A DNA stretch of 64,000 bases from NCBI RefSeq assembly GCF_037908215.1, contig NZ_JBBLZC010000004.1:181416-245415 (forward strand), given 5' to 3'. How positions within the stretch are numbered: the stretch's first letter is position 1; each line of letters begins with the position of its first letter. The position numbers and the translations under genes were made by a program. Positions 51,873 through 61,716 of the stretch are shown here, piece after piece. This DNA comes from Benzoatithermus flavus (GTDB taxonomy: Bacteria; Pseudomonadota; Alphaproteobacteria; Geminicoccales; Geminicoccaceae). The notes under the pieces were generated by a model. It saw only the letters and a program-made list of their open reading frames with translations, had not been told where the DNA came from and searched no databases.

Positions 51873-53045
51873 TTATGCGTCGAGCTCGGCGTAGAAGCGC
51901 CGCAGAGCCGGTGCCGTGGCCCGGAAGAAGCCGGGGCCGGTGAAGAGGTCGTGATGCCGGCCGCCCGGCAGGGTGATGGCTCGTGCCCTGGAGCGATGCA
52001 GCCGCCGGCTCAGCGCATGGGTCTGGCCGGCGCCGACGAGCTCGTCCTCGGCGCTCTCGACGGTCAGGAGCGGGATCGAGCGCAAGCGCCCGAGCTCGCG
52101 CGCTCTTCCGGCGATCACGGGCGCATCGCCTTCCCATGCCGCCTCGCCCAGAATCCATTCCAGCATGTCGGTGAACAGCTCGCCCGGCACGTCGAGCAGG
52201 CTGTGGATGTCGGCGTGCTGCCGCGCGTAGATGCCGGCGATGCCGGCCGACAGCTCGCGGAACAGGCCCTGCTGCACCTCGGCATAGAGCTGCGGGCTCG
52301 CGAGGCTGTAGGCCAGGAGCTGCAATACGGCCGGGTAGACGCGGCGACCGGCGCCGGGATAGCCGGGACCCACCGTCGTCGTGAGCTGCCGGACCAGCGC
52401 CTCGCGTGGCCATGCCGACAGCATCTGCTGTAGCGGGGTGTGCGCAGCCTTGGGGTCGAGCTGGCAGCCCAGGAAGACGAGGCTCGCCGGCACCAGCTCG
52501 GGTTCCTCGGCCGCGAGCATGGCAGCGAGCGCCAGCACGACCGGACCCGATTGCGAGAGTGCCACGAGATGCGCCGGGCCGCCCAAGGCGACGGCGGCAT
52601 ACACGGCGACCGCGATCTGCTCGGCGAGGCCGAACGGTCCCTCGGCGAGGGGGGCGAGCCGGGCATCGACCCAGTCCGTGACGACCACCTCGCCCAAGGC
52701 CGCGAGCGTCGTGGCGAGCGGGCTCAGCACGGCCGTGGCGTAGCCCGAATGCGGAGCCAGCAGCAGGAAGCGATGGCGCTGCGCGCGGCCCGGCCGGTGC
52801 AGGTGGACCAGCCGCACGAAGGGCGTCGTCGCGATCGCCTCGCCCCGGACCGGGAAGGGCGCATCGCGGCGGATCACCTCCTCGAGCGGCCGCCGGCTCA
52901 CCTCGCCCGCGGCGAGCGTGCGGGCCACGAGCTCCTGCGGTGGCCGGAACAGCGGCTCAAGCGGGGTGGCGCGGCTGGCGAGCCGCCCCGCCTCCAGCCA
53001 GGCCGCGAGCAGCGACCGCTGCCAGTCGAGCCAGGGATAGAGCAA
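51873..53045 (-). CDS. Alpha/beta-hydrolase, intracellular PHA-depolymerase-like
   Basis: A 390-residue cytosolic protein similar in layout to the intracellular polyhydroxyalkanoate depolymerase family. It has an N-terminal LLYPWLDWQRSLLAAWLEAG, then RFLLLAPHSGYATAVLSPLA, VVVTDWVDARLAPLAEGPFG and the putative nucleophile region LVALSQSGPVVLALAAMLAA. A late Asp and His lie in TVESAEDELVGAG and LPGGRHHDLFTG. The start is TTG 53045, 13 bases after the alaS stop, with GAGGGCGAG upstream. It may help release stored polymer; the substrate is unproven. Confidence 0.78.
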   Translation of the reverse strand: MLYPWLDWQRSLLAAWLEAGRLASRATPLEPLFRPPQELVARTLAAGEVSRRPLEEVIRRDAPFPVRGEAIATTPFVRLVHLHRPGRAQRHRFLLLAPHSGYATAVLSPLATTLAALGEVVVTDWVDARLAPLAEGPFGLAEQIAVAVYAAVALGGPAHLVALSQSGPVVLALAAMLAAEEPELVPASLVFLGCQLDPKAAHTPLQQMLSAWPREALVRQLTTTVGPGYPGAGRRVYPAVLQLLAYSLASPQLYAEVQQGLFRELSAGIAGIYARQHADIHSLLDVPGELFTDMLEWILGEAAWEGDAPVIAGRARELGRLRSIPLLTVESAEDELVGAGQTHALSRRLHRSRARAITLPGGRHHDLFTGPGFFRATAPALRRFYAELDA

Positions 53046-53058
53046 GCCCGGCTCGCCC

Positions 53059-55704
53059 TCAGCCGGCGAGGCCGGCTTCGATCGCAGCCAGCGCCGCGGG
53101 CGCTCGCACGCCCTCGGGACCGCCGCCCTGCGCGAAGTCGGGCCGGCCGCCCCCGCCGGAGCCGCCGACCGCAGCGACGCCGCGCCGGACGAGCTCGACC
53201 GCATCGACCTTGCCGACGAGATCCTCGGTGACGCTGACGACGACCGCGGCCTTGCCGTCGTTGACGCTCACCAGCGCCACGACGCCCGAGCCCAGCTCCT
53301 TCTTGATCGCATCGGCCGTGCCGCGCAGCTCTTTGGCCGGCACGCCCTCGAGCGTGCGGCCGGCGAAGCGGATCCCGCCTATCTGCTTGAATCCGTCGCC
53401 CGCGGCAGCGGCGCCGCCCAGCGCGAGCTTCCGGCGCAGCTCGGCCGCCTCGCGCTCGAGCCGGCGCCGCTCCTCGACGAGCGCCTCGATGCGCGCCGGC
53501 AGGTCGGCGGGCCCGACCTTCAGGGTCTGGGCGAGGCTCGTGAGCAGCTCGTGCTCGCGGCGCACCTCCTCGAAGGCGAGCTCGCCCGTCACCGCCTCGA
53601 TACGGCGGATGCCGGAGGCGACGGCGCTCTCGCTCGTGATGCGGAAGAGCGCGATGTCGCCCGTGCGCCGGACATGGGTGCCGCCGCAGAGCTCGACCGA
53701 GTAGGTCCGGCCGTCTTCGGTCTCGCCCATCGAGACCACGCGGACCTGGTCGCCGTATTTCTCGCCGAACAGCGCCATCGCACCGCTCTCGATCGCGGCC
53801 TCGCGATCCATGATCCGCACCTTGGTCTCGTCGTTCCGGCGCAGATAGTGGTTCACCTCGGCCTCGACGGCGCGGATCTCCTCCTGGGTCATCGGTCGCG
53901 GATGGCTGAAATCGAAGCGCAGCCGGTCGGGAGCCACGAGCGAGCCCTTCTGGGCCACGTGCTGACCGAGATGGCGGCGGAGCGCGGCGTGCAGGAGGTG
54001 GGTCGCGGAATGCGCTCGGCGGATCTTCGCCCGGCGCGCCTCGTCGACGACGAGCTCGACCACGTCGCCTACGGCGAGCGGCCCGCCTTCGAGCCGGCCG
54101 ATATGGACGACGAGATCGCCCAGCTTCTTCTGCGTGTCGCTCACCGTCACGACCGCGCCGTTGCCGGCACGGATCGTGCCGGTATCGCCGATCTGGCCAC
54201 CCGATTCGCCGTAGAACGGGGTCTGGTTGGTGACGACCATGACCTCGCTGCCGGGCTCGGCACGGTCCACCGGCTTGCCGCCCACGACGAGCGCCGTGAC
54301 CTGCGCCTCGGCGCGCGTGGTGGCATAGCCCAGGAACTCGGTCGCCCCCTTCTCCTCGCGGATGTCGAACCAGATCGGCTCGATCGCGGCTTCGCCCGAA
54401 CCCTTCCAGGCGGCGCGCGCGGCCTCGCGCTGGCGCTCCATGGCGGCGTTGAAGCCGGCGACGTCCACGGTACGCCCCTGCGCCCGGAGCGCGTCCTGCG
54501 TCAGGTCGAGCGGGAAGCCGTAGGTGTCGTAGAGGCGGAACGCGACCTCGCCCGGAAGCGGTGCCCTTGCGGGCAGAGAGGCGGTCTCCTCCTCGAGCAG
54601 CCTCAAGCCCCGCTCGAGCGTGCGGCGGAAGTTGGTCTCCTCGAGCTTCAGGACCTCGGTGATCAGGGCCTCGGCCCGGATCAGCTCGGGATAGGCGTGG
54701 CCCATCTGATCGAGCAGCACGGGCACCATCCGCCACATCAGCGGCTCCCTGGCACCCAGGAGGTGGGCGTGACGCATGCCGCGGCGCATGATCCGGCGCA
54801 GCACGTAGCCCCGGCCCTCGTTGGCCGGCATGACGCCGTCGGCGACGAGAAAGGCCGAGGCGCGCAGATGATCGGCGATCACCTTGTGCGAGGGGCGCTT
54901 GTCGCCAACCGCGTGCGTGCCCGTGAGCGCCACCGAGGCGCCGATCAGCGCCTCGAACACGTCGATGTCGTAGTTGTCGTGCTTGCCCTGGAGCACGGCG
55001 GCGATGCGCTCGAGGCCCATGCCGGTGTCGATCGAGGGCTTGGGCAGGGGGATCCGGGTCTCCTTGTCCACCTGCTCGTACTGCATGAAGACGAGGTTCC
55101 AGATCTCGATGAACCGGTCGCCGTCCTCGTCCGCGCTGCCCGGCGGGCCACCCGGGATCTCCGGCCCGTGATCGTAGAAGATCTCCGAGCACGGACCGCA
55201 CGGGCCGGTGTCGCCCATGGCCCAGAAATTGTCGGAGGTGGCGATCCGGATGATCCGGCGCTCGTCCAGGCCCGCGATCTTCCGCCACAGATCGAACGCC
55301 TCGTCGTCCTCGGCGTAGACCGTGGCGAGCAACCGGTCCTTCGGCAGGCCGAACTCCTTCGTGATCAGGTTCCAGGCGAGCTCGATGGCGAGCGGCTTGA
55401 AATAGTCGCCGAAGCTGAAGTTGCCCAGCATCTCGAAGAAAGTGTGATGCCGGGCGGTATAGCCCACGTTGTCGAGATCGTTGTGCTTGCCGCCGGCCCG
55501 CACGCATTTCTGCGCGGTCACGGCCCGCTTGTAGGGCCGCTGCTCCACGCCCGTGAAGACGTTCTTGAACTGCACCATGCCCGCGTTGGTGAAGAGCAGC
55601 GTCGGGTCGTTGTGGGGCACGAGCGGCGAGGAGGGCACCACCTCGTGCCCGTGGTGCCGGAAATATTCCAGGAAGGTGGTGCGGATCTCGTTGGCGGTCG
55701 GCAT
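53059..55704 (-). CDS. alaS: Alanyl-tRNA synthetase
   Basis: Charges tRNA(Ala). The 881-residue protein has the class II catalytic core (TANEIRTTFLEYFRHHGHEV, VGYTARHHTFFEMLGNFSFG), the editing domain with HSATHLLHAALR and ELCGGTHVRRTGDIALFRIT, and a C-terminal C-Ala domain with a Gly-rich end. It lies 51 bases after recA on the same strand, the usual alphaproteobacterial recA-alaS order. Confidence 0.97.
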   Translation of the reverse strand: MPTANEIRTTFLEYFRHHGHEVVPSSPLVPHNDPTLLFTNAGMVQFKNVFTGVEQRPYKRAVTAQKCVRAGGKHNDLDNVGYTARHHTFFEMLGNFSFGDYFKPLAIELAWNLITKEFGLPKDRLLATVYAEDDEAFDLWRKIAGLDERRIIRIATSDNFWAMGDTGPCGPCSEIFYDHGPEIPGGPPGSADEDGDRFIEIWNLVFMQYEQVDKETRIPLPKPSIDTGMGLERIAAVLQGKHDNYDIDVFEALIGASVALTGTHAVGDKRPSHKVIADHLRASAFLVADGVMPANEGRGYVLRRIMRRGMRHAHLLGAREPLMWRMVPVLLDQMGHAYPELIRAEALITEVLKLEETNFRRTLERGLRLLEEETASLPARAPLPGEVAFRLYDTYGFPLDLTQDALRAQGRTVDVAGFNAAMERQREAARAAWKGSGEAAIEPIWFDIREEKGATEFLGYATTRAEAQVTALVVGGKPVDRAEPGSEVMVVTNQTPFYGESGGQIGDTGTIRAGNGAVVTVSDTQKKLGDLVVHIGRLEGGPLAVGDVVELVVDEARRAKIRRAHSATHLLHAALRRHLGQHVAQKGSLVAPDRLRFDFSHPRPMTQEEIRAVEAEVNHYLRRNDETKVRIMDREAAIESGAMALFGEKYGDQVRVVSMGETEDGRTYSVELCGGTHVRRTGDIALFRITSESAVASGIRRIEAVTGELAFEEVRREHELLTSLAQTLKVGPADLPARIEALVEERRRLEREAAELRRKLALGGAAAAGDGFKQIGGIRFAGRTLEGVPAKELRGTADAIKKELGSGVVALVSVNDGKAAVVVSVTEDLVGKVDAVELVRRGVAAVGGSGGGGRPDFAQGGGPEGVRAPAALAAIEAGLAG

Positions 55705-55755
55705 CGGGCGGACTGGTGCTCGTCTGCTAGAGAAAGGGTGGGGCGTCGGCGCCGC

Positions 55756-56832
<1,077 letters not shown>

Positions 56833-56947
56833 TCGATCCTCGAAGAACTCAGGGGAGGGTTATATCTGCTGCCCGGGGCAGCGGAAAGCTCCGCGTGGCA
56901 CGACGGCGAGATCGGGGTCCTCTTCTTCCGCTGGGGCCGGCTCCATC

Positions 56948-56961
56948 GAACCACTCGGAAC
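56948..56961. promoter_or_regulatory. GAAC direct repeat, possible LexA (SOS) box before recA
   Basis: GAAC at 56948-56951 and again at 56958-56961, six bases apart, 116 bases upstream of the recA start. Alphaproteobacterial LexA boxes are GTTC/GAAC direct repeats with a seven-base spacer, so this one is one base short. Confidence 0.35.
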
Positions 56962-57068
56962 ATATGGGCAACAAACCTTGCTCGCGCAAGCGATCGAGCC
57001 TGCCTGCGCCATCGGCCGCGTCCAACCTTTTTCAGCTTATACGCGAATCATGTGCGGATACGATTGTC

Positions 57069-58013
57069 TTATTTGGTCAGACGGCGCGGAATCAGCACGA
57101 GGCTCATGGCACCCAGGACCAGAACCAGCGCCACGAGCTCGCGCCAGCCGGCGGGCTCGCCCAAGAGCCAAGCCGAGCCGAGCACGCCCACGATCGGAAT
57201 CGCGAGAATGCTGATCGCGGCGGCCGTAGCGGGAAGGAGCGTCACCACCTTGTTGAAGGCCGCGAAGCAGAAGATGAGACCGACGATCGCGGCATAGAGG
57301 GTGGCGAGGATGCCCCGCCAGGTGAGATGGCCGAGATCGGGACGGGGCTCGATCACGAGCCAGGCGAGCACGATCGGCATGCCGCCGATCACGAGCTGCC
57401 AGGCGGTGTGCGCCATCATGCCGATCGGCCAGGCGCGGGTCTTGATGGCGACCGTGCCGGCGGCCCAGCAGATGGCAGCGAGGATCATGAAGAGCGGCCC
57501 CAGAAGGTCGCGCGAGAGGCCCACGAGATCCGGCCCGATGGCGAAGCCGATGCCGATCATCCCGAGCACCAGCGCCAGGATGCGGCGCGGCTCCAGCCGC
57601 TCGCCGAGCCAGAGCGCGCTGAAGATGGCGGCCCATACCGGCATGGTATAGGCGATGATCGCCCCGCGCCCACCCGCCATGTGCTTGAGGCTGAAGGCCG
57701 AGAGCAGATTCCAGCCGGTGACGCTGCACGAGGCCACGACGAGGAAGGACCGCCAGTAGGCGCGCGGCAGACGCAGACGTTCGCCCGAGAACCAGGCGAT
57801 GGCCATGAGGCCCGTACCGCTGATGACGACGCAGGCCGCCCGGAAGGTCCAGGGCGAAAGCTCGCTCACCGCCATCTTCATGGCGGGCCAGTTCAGGCCC
57901 CAGAGCACGGTGATCGCCGCGATCAGGAGGATCGCGGCGCGCGGCACCGCCCGACGGCCGGCATCGGTCGACGGCACCGCGGGCGGCGCCCCATGGCCCG
58001 GCTCTTCGGGCAC
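57069..58013 (-). CDS. EamA/DMT-family transporter
   Basis: A 314-residue membrane protein with about ten hydrophobic helices and two EamA repeats, the first with ITVLWGLNWPAMKMAVSELS and the second near LMILAAICWAAGTVAIKTRA. Members export amino acids or other small metabolites; the substrate is unknown. GTG 58013 lies just past the SDHAF4-like gene; a TTG at 58052 would add 13 residues and overlap it. It is probably cotranscribed with the two genes upstream. Confidence 0.87.
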   Translation of the reverse strand: MPEEPGHGAPPAVPSTDAGRRAVPRAAILLIAAITVLWGLNWPAMKMAVSELSPWTFRAACVVISGTGLMAIAWFSGERLRLPRAYWRSFLVVASCSVTGWNLLSAFSLKHMAGGRGAIIAYTMPVWAAIFSALWLGERLEPRRILALVLGMIGIGFAIGPDLVGLSRDLLGPLFMILAAICWAAGTVAIKTRAWPIGMMAHTAWQLVIGGMPIVLAWLVIEPRPDLGHLTWRGILATLYAAIVGLIFCFAAFNKVVTLLPATAAAISILAIPIVGVLGSAWLLGEPAGWRELVALVLVLGAMSLVLIPRRLTK

Positions 58014-58018
58014 CGGCT

Positions 58019-58195
58019 TCAGAAGTCGCTGCAGCGACCGCCCTTCTCCCAATCACCGAAACGGGTCGGCTCGGGTCCTGGCGGGCCGTCGATCTCGCCC
58101 GGCGGCTGCGCCGGGCCGCGGAAAGGCTGCGGCTGCGGCTCGTCCGGTTGCCGCTCGGGGACCTTGCCGGCGGGCTCGGTCTCGCGCTCGCTCAC
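58019..58195 (-). CDS. SDHAF4-like succinate dehydrogenase assembly factor (DUF1674)
   Basis: A 58-residue protein. A Pro/Glu/Gln-rich unstructured N-terminus is followed by the family signature PEPTRFGDWEKGGRCSDF at the C-terminus. In mitochondria this factor binds flavinylated SdhA before it joins SdhB. The start is GTG 58195, which overlaps the stop of the ATPase zeta gene (GTGA), so the two are translated in series. Confidence 0.88.
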   Translation of the reverse strand: MSERETEPAGKVPERQPDEPQPQPFRGPAQPPGEIDGPPGPEPTRFGDWEKGGRCSDF

Positions 58196-58515
58196 TCGGC
58201 CATCACCTGCTTGCGCGCCAGGGCCTCGAACTCGTGCAGATGCTTCTCGAGGCTGTGGTCGCTGACCTCCTTGCCGGCCTTGGCGAGATCGGTCTTCACC
58301 TTGCTCAGCATGTCGCCGTCACCGGGCTCCGCGAAGTCGGCCATCACGACGTCCTTCGCGTACTGCGCCGCCGCCTCCTCGGAGAGCCCGAGATGGGTCT
58401 GCGCGATCCAGAGGCCGAACATCTTGTTGCGCCGGTTGCGGATCTTGAAGCCGAGTTCGAGCTCGTGCTTGAACTTGGCCTCCTCGCCGCGTTCCCGATC
58501 ATCGAACGTGGTCAT
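58192..58515 (-). CDS. F1-ATPase inhibitor, zeta subunit (DUF1476)
   Basis: A 107-residue protein of the DUF1476 family, the zeta inhibitor of alphaproteobacterial F1Fo-ATPase. It shows MTTFDDRERGEEAKFKHELE, where the N-terminal segment is inhibitory in Paracoccus, then NRRNKMFGLWIAQTHLGLSE and VVMADFAEPGDGDMLSKVKT. GAGGATT lies upstream of ATG 58515. It should block ATP hydrolysis when the proton gradient falls. The ATP synthase operon itself is not in the window. Confidence 0.92.
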   Translation of the reverse strand: MTTFDDRERGEEAKFKHELELGFKIRNRRNKMFGLWIAQTHLGLSEEAAAQYAKDVVMADFAEPGDGDMLSKVKTDLAKAGKEVSDHSLEKHLHEFEALARKQVMAE

Positions 58516-58629
58516 GAGCAATCCTCTTTCTTGGGCGACCGACGCTTGGCCCTTATATAGGCCTTCGCGTCGCGGTGCGCCAATCGCCGCATGTCGCATC
58601 CCCGCTCGGGTCAGCGCGGAGTTTTTCGC

Positions 58630-59370
58630 ATGTGCACCCTCGTCCTCCTCCGTCGCCCGGCGGCGGCCTGGCCGCTTCTGCTCGCCGCCAACCGCGACGA
58701 GCTCGCCTCGCGGCCGTCGCGCCCGCCGGGGCGTCACTGGGAGGACCGGCCTCACGTGCGCGGCGGTCTCGATCTCGAGGCTGGCGGCACCTGGCTCGGC
58801 GTCAACGACGATGGTATCGTGGCTGCCGTCCTCAACCGTCGCGGCACGCTGGGGCCGGAGCCCGGCAAGCGCAGCCGCGGCGAGCTCGTGCTGGAAGCGC
58901 TCGATCACGCCGAGGCCTACCACGCGGCCGACGCGCTGCGCGCCCTCGATCCCGCGGCCTATCGGCCCTTCAACCTGATCGTCGCCGATGCGGTCGATGC
59001 CTTCTGGCTGCGCCATGCCGGGACCGGCGCCATCGAGATGCGACCGATCCCGGAAGGGCTCCACATGATCGAAGCCGGCGAGCTCGACGATCCAGCCTCG
59101 CCGCGCATCGCCCGCTTCCTGCCGCAGTTCCGCTTCGTGCCGACACCCGATCCGGCCGCGAGGGACTGGGCGAGCTGGCAGGCGCTCCTGGCCGAACGGG
59201 CGAGCCCCACGGGCGAGCCGCGCGATGCCATGTGCATCGTCACCGAAGGCCCTTACGGCACCGTGAGCAGCACGCTCCTCGCCCTCCCCCGCTACGCGAG
59301 CGAGCCCGTGATCTGGCTCCACGCCGAGGGGAGGCCCGGCGAGGCGGTCTTCGCGCCCGTGCCGGCCTAG
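58630..59370 (+). CDS. NRDE-family protein (TANGO2-like)
   Basis: A 246-residue protein beginning MCTLVLLRRP and containing PLLLAANRDELASRPS, the NRDE signature. Cys2 is the expected N-terminal nucleophile after Met removal. Relatives include TANGO2, linked to heme or lipid handling; the bacterial role is unclear. The start at 58630 is required to expose Cys2. It ends in convergence with the quinone oxidoreductase gene, sharing four bases. Confidence 0.88.
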   Translation: MCTLVLLRRPAAAWPLLLAANRDELASRPSRPPGRHWEDRPHVRGGLDLEAGGTWLGVNDDGIVAAVLNRRGTLGPEPGKRSRGELVLEALDHAEAYHAADALRALDPAAYRPFNLIVADAVDAFWLRHAGTGAIEMRPIPEGLHMIEAGELDDPASPRIARFLPQFRFVPTPDPAARDWASWQALLAERASPTGEPRDAMCIVTEGPYGTVSSTLLALPRYASEPVIWLHAEGRPGEAVFAPVPA

Positions 59371-60380
59371 CCGGCGAACCGGGTGGTCAGCACGATCTTG
59401 CCGATGTGGCTGCTCGATTCCATGAGCGCGTGCGCGGCCGCCGCCGCCTCGAGCGGGAAGGTGGCGTGGACGAGCGGCTTGACCTTGCCGGCGGCGAGCA
59501 GCGGCCAGACCTTCTCTTCCAGCACCCGCGCGATCGCCCCTTTCTGCTCGACCGAGCGAGCCCGCAGGGTGGAGCCGGTCCAGGTCAGGCGCTTGAGCAT
59601 GAGCGGGGCGAAGTTCGCCTGCACCTTGGCGCCCTGGAGCCAGGCGATCTGGACGAGCCGGCCCTCGACGGCGAGTGCCTGCAGGTTGCGCTCGACGTAA
59701 GGCCCGCCCACCATGTCGAGGATGACGTCCACGCCTTTGCCACCGGTCTCGGCCTTGACGACCTCGACGAAATCCTCCTCGCGATGGTTGATCGCCCGCC
59801 TGGCGCCGAGAGCCTCGCAGGCGCGCTGCTTGTCGACGCTGCCGACGGTGGCGTAGACGATGGCACCGAGCTCGCGGGCGAGCTGGATCGCGGTCGTGCC
59901 GATGCCGGACGAGCCGCCGTGAACGAGGAAGCTCTCGCCCGGCTGCAGCCGCCCGCGGTCGAACACGTTGGTCCAGACGGTGAAGAAGGTCTCGGGAATG
60001 CCGCCGGCCTCGATCAGCGAGATGCCGTGCGGCACCGGCAGCACCTGCGGTGCCGGAGCGAGGCAGTATTCCGCGTAGCCGCCGCCCGTGACGAGCGCCA
60101 TGACCCGGTCGCCCGTGCGCCAGCGCTCCACGCCCTCGCCCACGGCCGCGATCTCGCCCGCGACCTCGAGCCCCGGCACCTCGCTCGCTCCCGGCGGCGG
60201 CGGGTAGCCGCCCTGGCGCTGCAGCACGTCGGGCCGGTTGACCCCGGCCGCCGCCACCTTGATCAGCACCTCGCCGTGGCCGGGCCGGGGTACCGGCATC
60301 CGGTCCGGCACCAGTGCCTCGGGCGGGCCGAACCGGTCGATGCGGATGTAGGTCATCTCGGCGGGGATCGCGGCGGTCAT
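59367..60380 (-). CDS. NAD(P)H:quinone oxidoreductase, zinc-free MDR family
   Basis: A 337-residue zeta-crystallin-like reductase. It shows VLIKVAAAGVNRPDVLQRQG, VPGLEVAGEIAAVGEGVERW, the Rossmann motif LVHGGSSGIGTTAIQLAREL and VIDL-type VDVILDMVGGPYVERNLQAL. The zinc-ligand cysteines of alcohol dehydrogenases are absent, as in this subfamily. ATG 60380 is chosen over one four codons upstream. The substrate is probably a quinone or enone. Confidence 0.92.
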   Translation of the reverse strand: MTAAIPAEMTYIRIDRFGPPEALVPDRMPVPRPGHGEVLIKVAAAGVNRPDVLQRQGGYPPPPGASEVPGLEVAGEIAAVGEGVERWRTGDRVMALVTGGGYAEYCLAPAPQVLPVPHGISLIEAGGIPETFFTVWTNVFDRGRLQPGESFLVHGGSSGIGTTAIQLARELGAIVYATVGSVDKQRACEALGARRAINHREEDFVEVVKAETGGKGVDVILDMVGGPYVERNLQALAVEGRLVQIAWLQGAKVQANFAPLMLKRLTWTGSTLRARSVEQKGAIARVLEEKVWPLLAAGKVKPLVHATFPLEAAAAAHALMESSSHIGKIVLTTRFAG

Positions 60381-60431
60381 GGCGTGCGGCACCTTTCCTG
60401 CTCGGGAAGCGGGGCATGAGCGCTGGAGCCT

Positions 60432-60614
60432 TCAGTCCAGCCAGCACAGCAGGCCGTAGCAGCGCCCCAGCACGCGCGTAAAGACGAGATAGAACAGAAG
60501 ATCCAGCGCCAGGAGCGCCGCCACGAGCGGCAGCCCGACATGCACCACGATCGTGGCAATGCCCCAGCCGGTGAGGCGAGGTCCCGTCACTCGTCTGCTG
60601 CGCGAGCGCGCCAT
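60432..60614 (-). CDS. Small membrane protein, unknown
   Basis: A 60-residue protein. A basic start (MARSRSRRVTGPRL) is followed by one or two hydrophobic helices (IATIVVHVGLPLVAALLALD and LLFYLVFTRVLGRCYG). No family was recognised with confidence. It lies 51 bases upstream of the quinone oxidoreductase gene in the same direction. Confidence 0.6.
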   Translation of the reverse strand: MARSRSRRVTGPRLTGWGIATIVVHVGLPLVAALLALDLLFYLVFTRVLGRCYGLLCWLD

Positions 60615-60692
60615 GGTTCGCGATCCGCTTCATTAACCAAAAGTTGACGAGCTATCCCGCACCTTCGGGCCACAGGCAAGACGGAGCGGGCG

Positions 60693-61619
60693 GTGACGGC
60701 ACTGGAGCTCGACTGGGATCGGACCTCGCACGAGGCGTGGCATGCCCTCCTCGCCGCAGCCGGCCGGTCGAGCCTGCAGCAGGGCTGGGCCTACGGCGCG
60801 GCGCTCATGAAGGGCGGCGTGGAGGTGCATCGCGCGGTCGTCCGCGACCTCACGGGCGCTCCCCTCGCCTGCGCCCAGATCGCCGTGCGCCGTGTGCTGG
60901 GCCTGCGACGCATCGCCTTCCTCCTGCGCGGCCCCGTGCGGCTGGCGCCGGACGAAGCGGTGGAGGACCGCGCGGTCGAGATGATCTGCCGGCGGCTCGG
61001 CCGGGCGGCGCTCCTGTGGGCACCCGAACGGCCGGAACCGCTCTCCCGGCTGCACGGCCAGCGGCCGGTGGTCACCGGCTACAGCACGGCCTGGCTCGAT
61101 CTCGCCCCTGGCCCCTCGCACCTGCGCCGAATCCTGCACGGCAAGTGGCGCAATCGTCTCGCGCGCGCGGAGCGCGCCGGAATCGAGGTGCGCATCGCGG
61201 ACCCGCTGCTCGTTGGCTGGCTCCTCGACCGCAACGAGCAGCACCGGCGCACGGTCGGCTATCGCGGTCCGAGTCGAGCTTTCCTCGGCCGGCTGGCGGA
61301 GGCTGCGGCGGCGCAGGGCGATCTCCTCGCCCTCATCGCCTGCGAAGCCGGAATCGCGGTCGCCGGCGTGCTCTTCGTCCGCCACGGCGCCGCGGCGACC
61401 TACGAGGTCGGCTACGGCTCGCCGCGTGGTCGCGCGCTGAGGGCCAAACATCTCCTGCTGTGGCGCGCGCTCGCCATGCTGCACGAGCGCGGCGTACGCT
61501 GGGTCGATCTCGGCGGAATCGACACCGACCGCTCGCCCGGCATCGCCCGGTTCAAGCTCGGGCTCGGCGGTGAGCCCGTGACCCTGGCCGGAACGTTCTT
61601 CTGGCCGACAGGAAAATAA
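60693..61619 (+). CDS. FemAB/GNAT-like acyltransferase
   Basis: A 308-residue protein with two GNAT-like halves, as in the FemAB family. The region ILHGKWRNRLARAERAGIEV, then LLALIACEAGIAVAGVLFVR and YEVGYGSPRGRALRAKHLLL, match the second half of lipid II:glycine glycyltransferase relatives. Such enzymes transfer an aminoacyl or acyl group to a lipid, peptidoglycan or polysaccharide target; which one is unknown. The start is taken as GTG 60693. Confidence 0.75.
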   Translation: MTALELDWDRTSHEAWHALLAAAGRSSLQQGWAYGAALMKGGVEVHRAVVRDLTGAPLACAQIAVRRVLGLRRIAFLLRGPVRLAPDEAVEDRAVEMICRRLGRAALLWAPERPEPLSRLHGQRPVVTGYSTAWLDLAPGPSHLRRILHGKWRNRLARAERAGIEVRIADPLLVGWLLDRNEQHRRTVGYRGPSRAFLGRLAEAAAAQGDLLALIACEAGIAVAGVLFVRHGAAATYEVGYGSPRGRALRAKHLLLWRALAMLHERGVRWVDLGGIDTDRSPGIARFKLGLGGEPVTLAGTFFWPTGK

Positions 61620-61666
61620 TTCACCATGAATTAATTATTGACAGCGCATCCGAACCGGCTTAAGAG
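61617..61666 (+). promoter_or_regulatory. Operator-like palindrome and promoter of the ROK/ABC operon
   Basis: TAATTCA-CCA-TGAATTA (61617-61633) is a perfect palindrome with 7-base arms. Immediately after it TTGACA (61638-61643) and TAAGAG (61661-61666) lie 17 bases apart. A leader hairpin, GGCCCCG/CGGGGCC (61680-61696), follows before the GTG start. The palindrome suits a dimeric repressor such as the ROK protein it precedes. Confidence 0.5.
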
Positions 61667-61716
61667 CACGTCCCATCAAGGCCCCGCGCCGGGGCCGAGC
61701 TCAGGGAAGGCTGGAC

